A stretch of DNA of 64,000 bases from Cepaea nemoralis (Eukaryota > Mollusca > Gastropoda > Stylommatophora > Helicidae), in NCBI GenBank assembly GCA_014155875.1, contig JACEFZ010017451.1, positions 116,001 to 180,000 on the forward strand, written 5' to 3'. Positions 1-10,894 of this stretch are shown piece after piece; positions within the stretch are counted from its first letter, which is position 1, and every line of letters begins with the position of its first letter. The position numbers were made by a program, and so were the translations under genes. The notes under the pieces were generated by a model. It had not been told where the DNA came from. It did no database searches and saw nothing but the letters and a program-made list of their open reading frames with translations.

Positions 1-285
1 TATGGGAAATACTGGAGTAAAAGTAATCCTATAGAAAATACTAGAATAAAGGTAGATCCATCAGAAATATTGGAATAAAGGTAAAATACTGAATACTGGA
101 GGAAAGATAATTTCATGTGAGGTAGTGGTGATAAACTAATTCCATGGGAATTAGTGAAGGAAAGGTAATTCTGTGAGAAATAATGTAGGGTTATGTTAAT
201 TCCATGTGAAATACTGGATTAAGATTATGTTCCATCCCAGTAGAAAAGAAATAGTCATTTAGAAAATCTTCATGAATTTCCACTC
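1..285. repeat. Degenerate minisatellite
   Basis: Irregular repeats of about 40 bp with the core GAAATACTGGA.TAAAG and TAATTCCATG. Copies are too diverged to phase. Intronic. Confidence 0.5.
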
Positions 286-289
286 AGGG

Positions 290-955
290 TGTGCAAGATG
301 AGGGTGTTGCTCATCTACCATCATCATGTGAAATTGCTCATCTACCATCATCATGAGAATGTGCTCATCTACAATCATCATAGAAAATTGCTAATCTATG
401 ATCATCATAGAAAATTGCTCATCTACAATCATCATAGCAAACTGCTCATCTGCCATTATCATGAGAAATTGCCCTTTTATCATGATAATTGGAAATTGCT
501 CATTTACAATGATAATGGGAAATTGCTCATTTACCATCATCACACGACAGTGCTTATTTACCATCATCATGGGAAATTGCTAATTTACCATCACCTTGGG
601 AAATTGCTCATTTATCATCATCATCATGGGAAGTTGCTCATTTACCATTGCCACAGAAAGTTGCTCATTTATCATTATCAAGGGAAATTGCCCATTTATC
701 ATCATCATAGAAAATTGCTCATTTACCATCACCTTGGGAAATTGCTCATTTTTCATTGTCATAGGAAGTTGCTCATTTACCATTGTCATGGGAAATTGCT
801 CATTTACCTTCATCATGGGAAATTGCTCATTTACCTTCATCATGGGAAATTGCTCATTTACCATCATCATGGGAAATTGCTCATTTACCATCATCATGGG
901 AAATTGCTCACTTACTATCATCATGGGAAATGTCTTACCTTTGATCATCATGGGT
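290..955. repeat. 27 bp minisatellite
   Basis: About 24 copies of a 27 bp unit with core TTGCTCATTTACCATCATCA followed by TGGGAAA. Because 27 is a multiple of three, several frames stay open and give low-complexity ORFs that are not genes. Confidence 0.9.
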
Positions 956-1049
956 ATAGGGAAAAATATTGTGGGTCGTTAGTGTATGTAATGCACATGT
1001 CATGTGATACACATATATACAATAGCTTGGTTCAAGGAAGCGCAAGGCT

Positions 1050-2119
1050 AGTTTGTTGTTTATACATTTTCCCTTCATGCCAGTTTATTATTTGTATGTT
1101 TTCCTTTCATGTCAGTTTGCTATTTGTACGTTTTCCCTGAAGGCCAGATTGCTTTTTGTATGTTTTCCTTTCATGTCAGTTTATTATTTGTATGTTTTCC
1201 TTTCAGGTCAGTTTATTTGTTTGTTTTCCCTTCAGGTCAGTTTATTATGTGTATGTTTTCCTTTCATGTCAGTTTGCTATTTGTACATTTTCCCTGAAGG
1301 CCAGATTGCTTTTTGTATGTTTTCCCATTATGTCAGTTTATTATTTGTATGTTTTCCTTTTAGGTCAGTTTATTTGTTTGTTTTCCCTTCAGGTCAGTTT
1401 ATTATGTGTATGTTTTCCTTTCATGTCAGTTTATTTGTATGTTTTCCCTTCATGTCAGTTTATTATTTGTATGTTTTCCCTTAATGTCAGTTTATTATGT
1501 GAAGGTTTTCCCTTCATGTCATTTTGTTATGTGTATGTTTTCCCTTCATGTCAGTTTGTTATTTGTATGTTTTCCCTTCATGTCAGTTTATTATTTGTAT
1601 GTTTTCCTTTCATGTCAGTTTATTTGTATGTTTTACTTTCAGGTCAGTTTATTATGTGTATGTTTTCCCTTCATGTCAGTTTATTATTTGTATGTTTTCC
1701 CTTTAGGCCTGTTTGCTTTTTGTATGTTTTCCCTTCATGTCAGTTTATTATTTGTATGTTTTCCCTTAATGTCAGTTTATTGTGTGTATGTTTTCCCTTC
1801 ATGTCAGTTTATTATTTGTATGTTTTCCCTTAATGTCAGTTTATTGTGTGTATGTTTTCCCTTTATGTCAGTTTGTTATTTGTATGTTTTCCCTTCATGT
1901 CAGTTTAATATTTGTATGTTTTCCCTTTAGCCCAGTTAGCTTTTTGTATGTTTTCCCTTTATGTCAGTTTATTATTTGTTTGTTTTCCTTTCATTTCAGT
2001 TTATTTGTATGTTTTCCCTTCAGGTCAGCTTATTATGTGTATGTTTTCCTTTCATGTCAGTTTGTTATTTGTATGTTTTCCCTTCATGTCAGTTTATTAT
2101 TTGTATGTTTTCCTTTCAG
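1050..2119 (+). repeat. 32 bp minisatellite carrying splice-acceptor-like sequence, up to exon 1
   Basis: About 33 copies of a unit of about 32 bp with core TATGTTTTCCCTTCATGTCA and GTTTATTATTTG. The last copy supplies the polypyrimidine tract and AG of exon 1. At least six copies (near 1204, 1233, 1362, 1390, 1640, 2011) read YAG|GTCAG, a 3' and a 5' splice site back to back. Confidence 0.92.
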
Positions 2120-2198
2120 ACCAACAAGAAGAAGAAGAAAGCTGACTTTATTCCATATAGAGATTCCGTTCTAACTTGGCTTCTTAGAGAAAACCTGG
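2120..2198 (+). CDS. unc-104/KIF1A: Kinesin-3 exon 1 of window: K-loop (L12) and following motor helix
   Basis: This exon encodes [16 protein letters not shown] and then a helix ending LLRENLG. The run of five lysines is the K-loop (loop 12) of KIF1-type kinesins, which contacts the acidic tubulin tail and makes these motors highly processive. The RDS..T.LL segment is the conserved motor helix after L12. The acceptor is TTTTCCTTTCAG ending at 2119 and the donor is G|GTAAGT at 2199, leaving the codon in phase 1. Upstream motor exons are outside the window. The polypyrimidine tract of the acceptor is the last copy of a 32 bp tandem array. Confidence 0.95.
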
Positions 2199-2440
2199 GT
2201 AAGTCAACTTACTGGGTGTCCACGTGTAGCATTCTTTTAGTAATGACTTTGTAGAGGAGACAAGTGGTTGGCAAACAAAGATAAAGATACAAAATAAAAA
2301 TCAACAAAAGATGTTTGAACTAAAACCCCCATCACGAAAGTGTACTTTCAATATTATGCATTTGATTTATTCATTGCTTTTTTCTTTTATACCATAAGTT
2401 GATGGCGTATTTTACAGTCTTATTGTATTTTTGCAACGTG

Positions 2441-2700
2441 CATGTTATTATGCTGGCTCCGTGGCAAAGGGGTTCATAATCCCACATACCCGCGCTCGAA
2501 ACACAGCTGCATGCGATTTGGCAGCAGGCCGCCTAGCGTTGGTTTTTATGAAATGGTATGGGTTCAGAAGCAAGGGAAAACTACTGAACATAAACTTGCC
2601 AAGAGATCACAACAGCAAAAAAATGCTGGTGTTGACTGCGACGTCCTGTAAAGGATATGTAACTAACTTTTGCATGTTATTATGCCAAATAAAACTAAGA
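2441..2700 (+). mobile_element. SINE-A copy 1 (tRNA-derived)
   Basis: Most complete copy of the commonest SINE in the window. The head has an A-box-like TGGCTCCGTGGCAAAGGGG and a B-box-like CGCTCGAAACAC. The body ends with ACTTGCCAAGAGATCACAA, ATGCTGG.GTTGACTGCGAC and CCTGTAAAGGATATG.AACTAA. The RNA polymerase III boxes suggest tRNA ancestry; this is not a functional tRNA gene. Confidence 0.8.
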
Positions 2701-2827
2701 TAATTTTAGATATCTAGTCTATTACCTTGGGATCAGGGATGAGCTGCAGTATAATATCCCTGGATATTTTGTCAATATTGAAATGGGGAAGAAATTGAAG
2801 GCAGTGGAGATGTGATATTTAGACAAG

Positions 2828-2866
2828 AATGTTGAGAATAGAATAGAATAGAAATAGAATAGAATA
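2828..2866. repeat. AATAG pentanucleotide microsatellite
   Basis: Short run of GAATA/AATAG units directly before a dispersed repeat; it may be that element's simple-sequence tail. Confidence 0.7.
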
Positions 2867-2965
2867 GCACCTGGCCGTCTTCACAGACAATATTTTGTTA
2901 CATGGTGCTTAAGTAAGGCCAAAAAAAAAAACTACAACCCATGGTAGTAGAGAAGAAAATAAACA
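2866..2965 (+). repeat. Dispersed repeat family 1, fragment
   Basis: Shares TTTGTTACATGGTGCTT and CTACAACCCATGGT with 32516-32610 and, inverted, with the 49690-49950 copy. The class of the element is not known. Confidence 0.6.
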
Positions 2966-3159
2966 CCAAGACTGGTGGTGTTACAAGATCACGCATCAAA
3001 ATCATAAGGAAAAGACAAACCTCTTAGTATAGCAACAGCAGAGGTGACATAGAAACATGAGCCATGTGTGGGGAATTCTAGTCCAGATTGGCAGAAGAAG
3101 ACAGAGAAAGTTATATGTGGAAAGTTTAAATAGCTGGGTTAGTCGTTAGTTTCGCCGTT

Positions 3160-3345
3160 CCAACTTCACACCAAAGGGTTACCCCATTATACTCCATTCC
3201 TGTGCCACTTAATATCACACAACATGCTTTTCATGGCCCCATGTGAAACGTGGAACAGGCTGGAGTCTCGACATACCAACAGCCTGCACAGGTATACTAT
3301 GCATAATTCCGCTGCCAGAATGTCAGTCTGCCACGAAAAATACAG
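3160..3345 (-). repeat. Dispersed repeat family 2, minus copy
   Basis: Its reverse complement matches 47617-47800: shared GGCACAGGAATGGAG, TTATGCATAGTATA and TGTCGAGACTCC in the same order. It contains no coding signal. It may be the 3' untranslated region of a LINE. Confidence 0.7.
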
Positions 3346-3639
3346 TTCATCATCGATGGAAGCAGCAGTCACTAGAAAACCAGAATCCACACATTTCTGC
3401 ATAAGGCAACCCAGTTAGTTCAGCGATTGGCCAGCCGCCATTTTTCTGAACATGCAGTTCACACTACAAACAACTGCGGACAAATGTAAAAGCACTCCAC
3501 ACAACATTCACAGCTCTCAGTGTTGCTCCATGCACTCAACTCAGTAGCAGGGTGACGGAACCATGCACTATCACTCCAACATGAGGAAAATGCATAAAAC
3601 AAACCGTAGCCACAAGCATAAACACTCAGAGGCCTTAAC

Positions 3640-3965
3640 AGTTCAACCGCCTATCCTCCATGGTGGGGACTGGGAAATAGCTGGGTAAGAAGTAATTAAT
3701 ATAAGCAACACCAACTTCAACAAAATATCGGATGACAGAGAGGATTCTCTGGCATCTTGTCTTGACAGACGATGGTTTGTTTCATTATGCTTCAAAAATA
3801 GCACAAAGCCCCGGCTGAATTGTAGAGACCTTGCGTTGCCCCTGCAGCATGATCCTTCTCTGGGCCTGCCTAGTTTCCTCCAGAGGAAAGGTAATACCAG
3901 TACACAGGGAACAAGACAAGCTGCAGAGGCTTTCAGATCAGCCAAGCAATGCTCTAACTGTCCAC
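3640..3965 (+). repeat. Dispersed repeat family 1, longer copy
   Basis: Matches the reverse complement of 49670-49950: TCTTGACAGACGATGGTTTG, CTGCCTAGTTTCCTCCAGAG and ACAAGACAAGCTGCAGAGGC occur in the same order. The class is unknown. Confidence 0.7.
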
Positions 3966-4180
3966 CTGTAGGAGAGGATTAGAGAGTCAGGACGAAAGAG
4001 GAGGAGGAGGAAGAAGGGGGAGGGAGAAGAAGGAGGAGGAGTGTTGTTAAAATGTTCCACTACTGGATGTAAACCTAGTGTCTTTTTAGCGAGAGGCAGA
4101 TGTGTTACTATGAAACCACTTAACTTCATGTGATAGTCTATCCTGGGGAGATGATGAGCAACAGGAGAAGGAGGTCTTGA

Positions 4181-4312
<132 letters not shown>

Positions 4313-4334
4313 TGAGTCTGGCTGGTGTGGTTGT

Positions 4335-4715
4335 GTTTCATCATCACCCATCATCCTCATCATCCTCATAATCATCATCACCACCATCATCACCACCATC
4401 CTCATTATCATCACCACCATCCTCACCACCATCATACTAATTATCACCATCACATCATCATCATCACCAACATCATCATCATCACCACCATTCTCATCAT
4501 CATCACCACCATCATCCTCATTATCACCATCACACCATCATCATCACCAACATCATCATCATCATCATCATCACCATCTCCAGCCTCATCATCATCACCA
4601 CCACCATCATCATCATTATGATTATGACTATCATCACCATCATCATCACAATTTTATCATCATCATCATCATAATCACCACCATCATCATCATCATTATC
4701 ATCATCACCATCTAG
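4335..4715. repeat. ATC/ACC trinucleotide microsatellite
   Basis: 380 bp of interrupted CAT, CAC and CCT triplets starting 24 bp after the exon 2 donor. Reads in all frames as poly-His, poly-Ile or poly-Ser and is not coding. Confidence 0.92.
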
Positions 4716-4807
4716 TCACCTGTACCTGGAGAACTTCACCACCATAAAGATCTGTGAAAACATATCTCTACCATAAGCCAGACATCCTACCTCTGTAGTC
4801 ACCATGT

Positions 4808-4893
4808 GTAAGTTATCTTAGGCATCTTGGATCCTCCTTCTCTTCTTTCCTGGTACACATCCCTCCATAATTGTCTTGTCTATACTTTCATGT
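4808..4893 (-). mobile_element. LINE 3' fragment
   Basis: The reverse complement reads MEGCVPGKKRRRIQDA, like MEGFMPGKRGRRRPKRRW in the better copy at 39140-39385. This is the basic C-terminal tail of a non-LTR reverse transcriptase. Confidence 0.6.
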
Positions 4894-5094
4894 CTTCTTA
4901 CATGTTCAAAACAACATATTCCCTTAGTGAATTTAAACACACAACAGAGAAGCCACACACAAGAGGTTGCATGATTTATGGCCTGGCATATTTCGCTGCA
5001 TCTCATCAGGTGCATACTGCAGAGGTATATATCATAGGAAGTGAATAAGTGAATAATATGTTTGCTGAAACACTAAAATCACAGTAGTCACAGG

Positions 5095-5275
5095 TATTTG
5101 ATTACCAGCAAATGCTCCACATTCAAACAATACCTGTGACGATGTGTTCTAGATATTAGGTCAGGTTAGTCTGGGAACCCAAGTCATTTTTCAAAATCCA
5201 TCTCAATGATGGTTTGAACCCCTGACTTCTGGGAGGGCAGACAAGCATCTAGCCTCCATGCTGCCACGACTCCCG
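5095..5275 (-). mobile_element. SINE-C copy, minus strand
   Basis: The reverse complement starts GTGGCAGCATGGAGGCTAGA and continues TGCTTGTCTGCC to GGGGTTCAAACCATC, giving an A box and a B box. The same head was amplified as the 58 bp array at 39490-41055. Confidence 0.65.
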
Positions 5276-5869
5276 TAATTGGTTTGATCTGTTTGACAAT
5301 ATGTATGTCAATATTATAATTGGTGTGTTTATGTTATAATTAGTTTGGTTTCTACACATGCCATCATTTCTCTGAATCAATTAGCAAACACGGCTTTTCT
5401 TTCCTCACAGGAAATCAGTTTTTGCCTTGTCATTAATCGTAACAGCAGTCTCACCCGCTGCACATATTTAACTCGGGGATCAGTTGGGTGATTCATTCCT
5501 GGGATGTGATATAATGAGGCTAGTTTCAGAAACGATGATCTCTGCTGTTGGATGTATGCCACAGTAAGCCTTTTCTAGAACGTGCCTTGGGGGAGTGGGC
5601 TGTTGGATCTTCACATGCATGAGTCAATAGATCATCATCATCCTCCTCCTTCTCTGGCAGCCAACATGGTGAAGAGGTTATGCCTCGTGCTTCAAAGGGT
5701 GTGGGTTCAGTTTTGGCTTAAATTTTTCGGTTCACAAGTGCAGTATTCTCGGGGACTCCTAGAGGTCGTTCTGCAGCTACAGAGTTCATGCTTTGTGCGA
5801 TGCTTTTGGCAGGTTGCCCTGCGGAAAGAGGCCAACCCACATGGGATAAAACTTGGTGCTATGAACATG

Positions 5870-6180
5870 ACCCTTTTACCTTTTAATTGTTGGATTGTTG
5901 GGGGGAGATCTAAAGATCTTTTATACGCTTTTTAAAAATTGCTGTATGTAAGTTGGTGTTCATTTCTCTAAGATTGTTCTTGATATCACTCTATCTTTAA
6001 CATGGTCTTCCCATTGCTCTGTATCCATTATATTTCTTTAATATGGCTCTTTGTGGCAGACAGTACCAAGGCATTCTTGTGAGGTGTCCAAACCATTTAA
6101 TCTGTTGTTCTTTAATTAACTGCATGATTAGTTTCAGACCTAGTCTTTCTCTACTTTCCTCATTCCTAATTCTATCTCAA
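5870..6180 (-). mobile_element. LINE reverse transcriptase C-terminal fragment
   Basis: The reverse complement reads DRIRNEESRERLGLK, KEQQIKWFGHLTRMPW and YNGYRAMGRP, the C-terminal tail of an endonuclease-reverse transcriptase. It is the same family as 31405-31830, in inverse orientation. Frame breaks make it dead. Confidence 0.75.
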
Positions 6181-6182
6181 CT

Positions 6183-6258
6183 ACTGAACGTAATCTTACC
6201 AAGACATCAACAACAGCAGTAAAATGCTAGTGTTAGAAAAAAAATGTCCTGTAAAAAA
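6183..6258 (+). mobile_element. SINE-A 3' fragment
   Basis: Only the 3' body is left (CTGAACGTAATCTTACCAAG ... CTGTAAAAAAGGATA). A TA microsatellite follows it. Confidence 0.6.
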
Positions 6259-6265
6259 GGATATA

Positions 6266-6266
<1 letters not shown>

Positions 6267-6305
<39 letters not shown>
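6267..6305. repeat. (AT)n microsatellite
   Basis: About 18 TA dinucleotides. Confidence 0.95.
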
Positions 6306-6307
<2 letters not shown>

Positions 6308-6599
6308 TTACTCCTGCAGCTCTTCTAAGGCACCTCAACTCTGTTGTTATGACTTATGCTCATTACTTGCAATAAGCGTCCAAGTTTACATTTGTAGCAT
6401 AATGTCTATTAGTCCACAAGTGCTCAGATCCTCTCCTCACTACCCCCCCTCAGCATGTAGCAACCCAGTATGCCAGTTCTGTGTTGGTTGACTCTTCTTC
6501 TATGGCAGGGGTCACCAAACTTTTTTTCGCGGAGGGCCGGATAACTGGAAAATGACGAGCGTGGGCCGCATACTCATTCTGTACAATATTTGCGCCGGT

Positions 6600-6850
6600 C
6601 TCCGTGGTGAAGGTCTTATGGACGCGGTTTGTAATCCCGTATACCTGAGTTAGAAACACAGCTGCGTGCAATTTGGCAGCAGACCGCGTTGCGCTGGTTT
6701 TTTACGCTATGGTATGGGTGCCGGTCGTTCAGAAAGCAATGGCAAACTACTGAACGTAAACTTGCCAAGACATCAACAACAGCAAAAAAAAAATGCTGGT
6801 GTTGACTGCAAATGTCCTGTAAAAGATATGCAACTAACTTTAACAATACT
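6600..6850 (+). mobile_element. SINE-A copy inside the hAT element
   Basis: Head CTCCGTGGTGAAGGTCTTAT, then AACTTGCCAAGACATCAACA and CCTGTAAAAGATATGCAACT. It shows that the SINE was active after the hAT insertion, or that the hAT carried it along. Confidence 0.75.
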
Positions 6851-7015
6851 TGCAAGCCAGAACGAAAGCTCTGGGACAAAAGACAAAAAACTAAGTTAAT
6901 CATGGGTGAGAGGCGTGCAATGCATAAAAAAACAAAGACAACCAACATGTTTATTTGCTAAAAAATAGTTATCAAAGAAGGCAACTTAAGCAAAAAGATA
7001 GTTACATCCGATCTA

Positions 7016-7290
7016 GTGTGCACATATCCAAATCTCACAAACAATGCAGCAAAAAAGGTTAGTGAGATTTGTGAAACTGATATTTGGTTGTCAAGATATT
7101 ATCAATGTTTGGCTTGGAATTGCTGCATCCAATCAAGAGAATTGCTTTCAAATGTTCATCAGTCAATATCGTTCAATGTGTTGACTTCACATGCTTCATT
7201 TTTCAAAATGTATGCTCACAGACATAAGTTGTTTCAAACACTGAAGCCATACCAGCGGCAAATTTCTTCAGTTTCAGAAACCCAACATCA
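7016..7290 (-). pseudogene. hAT transposase, C-terminal dimerisation domain remnant
   Basis: The reverse complement reads FLKLKKFAAGMASVFETTYV then CEHTF, KMKHVKSTH and LTDEHLKAILLIGCSN. This matches the hAT C-terminal signature (FG.TY.CE..FS.M...KS..R..LTDEHL). Stop codons interrupt it, and the piggyBac-like insert separates it from the upstream part. Confidence 0.85.
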
Positions 7291-7790
7291 TTTCGAGTTG
7301 CGTTAGTAAAAGCATCATAAATAAGGTTTTAGTCAACCGATTTTAGTTAAATAAACAACACAATGAAGGGAAAAGCATGCAGAATATGTTACTCACATGA
7401 TTGTTGTCCGTAATCCATATATGAACACAAATATTTACGAAATACAGCATGTTGTTTGTGATTTTCCGTCATCTATACGGCAATTTACAAACACATTTTC
7501 AGAATCATAATCACTTTCTTTAAAGTCCGACTCAGACTGCTAATGCAAAGTAACGCTTTTGACTGATATCTAGATTCGATTAATAGTCAACTTCGTGCCC
7601 TTTAATGTCACTTAAATTGAACCTAGCGAAATCTCGGCTAGAAAACTATCAAAAAAAGTCTGTAAAAGTCCGTTCAAATTCATAGTCGGCGTTTACAAAT
7701 GGCGGCCACGTTGTCAAGCTATCGGCGTAAGTAGCCGTCGGAAGTATCGTAAGGCCGAGAAATCGCGTTTTTACAATGCATAATAGTATC
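7291..7790. mobile_element. piggyBac-like MITE core lacking both ends, inside hAT
   Basis: About 500 bp that align with the internal part of 20350-21043 and 48728-49414 (for example GTCAACCGATTTTAGTTAAA and TTACAATGCATAATAGTATC). The terminal 70 bp on each side and about 60 internal bases are missing. It splits the hAT transposase coding region. Confidence 0.85.
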
Positions 7791-7794
7791 GAAG

Positions 7795-8163
7795 CAGTGG
7801 TACAATTCAATAAGTTTTCCTTCTCTGTGCTTCTCTTTCAACAAGTCATTTGCTTGCAAATCAATGAGCTCCAACTGTAGTTCATCTGGCACATCATCAA
7901 GGTTACAATCAAAGGGATTCTGGAACCGAAGAATATCACTCTAAATTCTGTTAAGATCTGAAAATCTCCCCAAAACATGCTTCTTGAATTCACGAATAAT
8001 TTTTTTTTTTTTTTTTTTCGGAAAATCGAGGTTGACATCTTCAGCTATTGTAGCGTAAAACTCTTTGAAACAATGAAAATGAGAAATGTTTTCTCCTTCT
8101 AGTTGTGCTTCAAATAATGACAGCTTTCTATGAAATTCTTTAATGATTCTGTAGAGATTACAG
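7795..8163 (-). pseudogene. hAT transposase, central remnant
   Basis: The reverse complement reads LYRIIKEFHRKLSLFEAQLE, FKEFYATIAEDVNLDFP, then after a poly-A frameshift DELQLELIDLQANDLLKEKH. This resembles hAT transposases of the GTF2IRD2/ZBED-like group. The A run at 8001-8019 breaks the frame. Confidence 0.8.
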
Positions 8164-9059
8164 GTTATCCTTACCCTGAAGTGTTCAATTCAGTTAATTC
8201 CTATGGGATGGGATGTAGATCAAAAATGACAACTTTGACAGCTGTGGATCAGCTCAATCTTTTTCAGTGAGGAAAACATATATTTTGATTCGGAGCTTGT
8301 TTTGCCGAAATAGACCGAAATCGCCTAAATGCAATATTTCTGCCCATCTGGTTTATTACATAAAGTAGGACAGACACCTGGATCATCGCACGGAGTTCCT
8401 TGAGCAATGTAAACATTTGCTTAAGGATCTGCTCCAGCAGAAAGGTTGAAAAACACGCCTAGAGACCAGCTCGATTAACACCATGACTGGGGAATTCTTC
8501 TGAGTCGGAGATAATATTTTCGTAATAAGGAGAGGCTTCTATGGCATTTTTATGTTATGTTTGCTACTTTATTTCCTCTATTCACACTTGTAGTTCACTT
8601 ACCTATCACTGTCAAACAAAGAAATCATGGTTACATACCTATAAAATGGATGACTGGCAAACAGAAGTAAATATTTCTGGAGCATCGGACATGTGTTGAC
8701 AGCCAGGCGCATCTTGGGGAGGGAAAGATGCATGTGTGTATGTGTTGCCATGGAAACCATGGTAACATCAGAGCTTAGGCGGCGCTACCACGAGCCGGGG
8801 AAGAACTTGGGATGGCGCGAAATAAGCAAACATTACAATAAACAAGAAAATCTAGATACAATAATTTATAATTGAAAATAGTAAATTTAAGACAGATAGC
8901 CTTTAGGAGTTATCCAAACGTGTGAAGATCTCCTATTGTTCTAAACATAATATTTACATTTAAATTGTATCACAACGTCTCATGATCCATACGTTATATC
9001 AAGCAAGTTCGAGTAACGTCGGCGGGCCGTAATTTGGTGACCCCTGTTCTATGGCATCC

Positions 9060-9368
9060 CGTATGGTGCTCTAGTCTCTCTGTGCTTTTCTCTGTTTGCC
9101 CTTTTCTCTTCCTTTTTGTACCTCTCACTTTCTATCTCTCTGTCCTTCTCTCTGCCTCTCTTTTTCTCTCTCTGCCCCTATCTCTTCGTGTCATAGCCCC
9201 TCTCTGCTTATTCTGTCCCCTCTCAGCCTTTCTCTGCCCCATCTCTGTCTCTCTGCTTGCCTCCCTTTCATCCTCTCTCTGCTTCCTGTCTGCTTCCCTC
9301 TGTTCCACTCTCAACTTCCCCGTTCCCTCTCTGTTCTATCCCACCCCTGCCTCCTGTCTCCCCTTGCA
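9060..9368. repeat. Pyrimidine-rich low-complexity tract
   Basis: 300 bp of irregular CTCT/CCTCTCTG sequence beginning right after the hAT target duplication. ORFs on both strands here (Ser/Leu-rich or Arg/Glu-rich) are composition artefacts. Confidence 0.8.
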
Positions 9369-9369
9369 G

Positions 9370-10110
9370 CCATTCATAGTTAGATTATGGAATGCGGTAT
9401 CAGTGAATATTGATTGTGTCAGGAAGACGTGCAGATCTAGCACCAGGACATTGATTTCTCACTCTGTCAGCGTCTCAGATGTGGCAATTCCACTCACGGC
9501 CATTGAGCTGTATCATGACAGTTGATCATTGCTTCATGTACTTGCTTCAGAAAGAAATCAATGCCATAGTTGACAACCACCATCATGTGCTGCACCGAGC
9601 GACACAGACCTGTACGTTCTCTCCCAGTCCCTGATCCTCTTGTGTAATAAGACCCTGTAACATAACACCAGCTGACAAATTACACTGGAATTACTGAGGA
9701 GCACATCTTTCCTATGGCAACATACAGAGTTGAGACCTGACCATATTTCAATCATTACAGAAGAAAATTGGGGCTTTTGAACTTCTTCTTTGTTCACTGT
9801 CAGACATCAATATGAATGAATGCAAGGAAAACAGCAGGCAACTTAAGCTTGTTAACATCCCCATAGAGTTTGTCCTCAAATGGAGCGGGTGTAGGGCAAA
9901 ATAATTTTCTCTGTTTTATGTATGTTGGACATTCCTGCAGCAAAGGGTTTGCTGTCATTGTACCTGTCCTACAGTTACATTCATCAGTATCTTCTGTCTT
10001 TAGTTGATCAGACTAGTGGTATTTCACCTTGTTTCTGTCCTGTGCAGAGTCTAAAGATTGTTAAATTAATTTTACAGAACAGTCCTCAGAATATCATGGA
10101 TGGAAAATAA
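9370..10110. other. Intron sequence without recognised feature
   Basis: No exon, repeat or transposon that I recognise. No splice-bounded frame matches the kinesin. Confidence 0.5.
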
Positions 10111-10111
10111 A

Positions 10112-10290
10112 ATTAGTTGCATATCCTTTACAAGGCATCACAGTCAACCCCAGCATGTGTTGGCTGTTTGTGATTTCTAGGAAAGTTTACGTTCAGTAGT
10201 TTGCCATTGCTTTGTGAACGACCAGCACTCATATCGTTGTATGAAAATACCACCGCAAGGCATTCGTAACCTCTTTGCCACAGAGCCGCC
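10112..10290 (-). mobile_element. SINE-A copy, minus strand
   Basis: AGTTGCATATCCTTTACAAG and CAGTCAACCCCAGCATG are the inverted 3' end; the head ends near GCCACAGAGCCGCC. A GAA microsatellite follows at the head side. Confidence 0.8.
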
Positions 10291-10296
10291 TTTCAT

Positions 10297-10351
10297 GGAT
10301 GAAGAAGAAGAAGAAGAAGAAGAAGAAGAAGAAGAAGAAGAAGAAGAAGAA
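10297..10351. repeat. (GAA)n microsatellite
   Basis: About 18 GAA triplets. The Glu-rich and Ser-rich ORFs over it are artefacts. Confidence 0.95.
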
Positions 10352-10399
10352 AACACTGACATTCCACAGATCTTAACGTCCAACAGAACTCAAACTAGA

Positions 10400-10870
10400 T
10401 GTGGCTAGCCCCATTGCCTGCTGGACCAGAGGTCATGTGTTCAAATCCCTCTCAAGGCAGAAATAAAAGCAAATGGAACCGGACTCCTAGGGTGACCCAT
10501 TCTAAGAAGGGTACTAGGAAAGCCAGCTCTATGGTGAAGGGGTTGCGGACATAATTCGTAATCCCATATGCCACATCCAAAACACAGCTGCAGGCGATTT
10601 GGAAGCATTGTGTTGGCTTTTCATACAGTGATATAAGTGTTGGCCATTCAGAAAGCAGTGGCAGACTACTGAACGTAAACTTGCCAAGAAATCACAAACA
10701 GCCAAAAAATGTCGGGTTTGACTATGATGTCCTGCAAAGGAAATGCAACTAACTTTTAACTAAGAGTTGTTGTGAAAAGTAAAGGGGGCAGGCACAACAT
10801 TGATCACACCTTCCATGGAGTGCTGGTTGGTCTCTACAAGTGTAGGACTAGAACTATATGGCCAGTGCAC
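10400..10870 (+). mobile_element. SINE-C copy split by a SINE-A
   Basis: The head with GGTCATGTGTTCAAATCCC (B box) is at 10400-10525. The 3' part, TCTACAAGTGTAGGACTAG, resumes near 10785 and parallels 41205-41245. A SINE-A occupies 10528-10762 between them. Confidence 0.65.
10528..10762 (+). mobile_element. SINE-A copy nested in SINE-C
   Basis: Runs from GGTGAAGGGGTTGCGGACAT to TGCAAAGGAAATGCAACTAA. The order implies that SINE-A jumped after SINE-C. Confidence 0.75.
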
Positions 10871-10894
10871 CTAAAGAGTTAAAGAGTGGAAAAG

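Larger units (their letters stand above)
6506..9046 (-). mobile_element. hAT DNA transposon, 2541 bp, with 8 bp target duplication
   Basis: The ends are perfect inverted repeats CAGGGGTCACCAAA. They are flanked by the duplicated site TTCTATGG (6498-6505 and 9047-9054), which is diagnostic for hAT. Inside, on the minus strand, lie decayed pieces of a hAT transposase. A SINE-A (6600-6850) and a piggyBac-like core (7291-7790) sit within it. Frameshifts and insertions mean it cannot make an active transposase. Confidence 0.93.

Noticed and set aside
289..2254. Long overlapping ORFs rich in His/Leu/Ile or Cys/Phe/Val
   Set aside because: They are translations of 27 bp and 32 bp tandem arrays, open in several frames at once, without protein-like composition. 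Only the last 26 codons before 2198 are a real exon.
10214..10408. Glu-rich ORF over GAA repeat
   Set aside because: Microsatellite translation joined to an inverted SINE-A.
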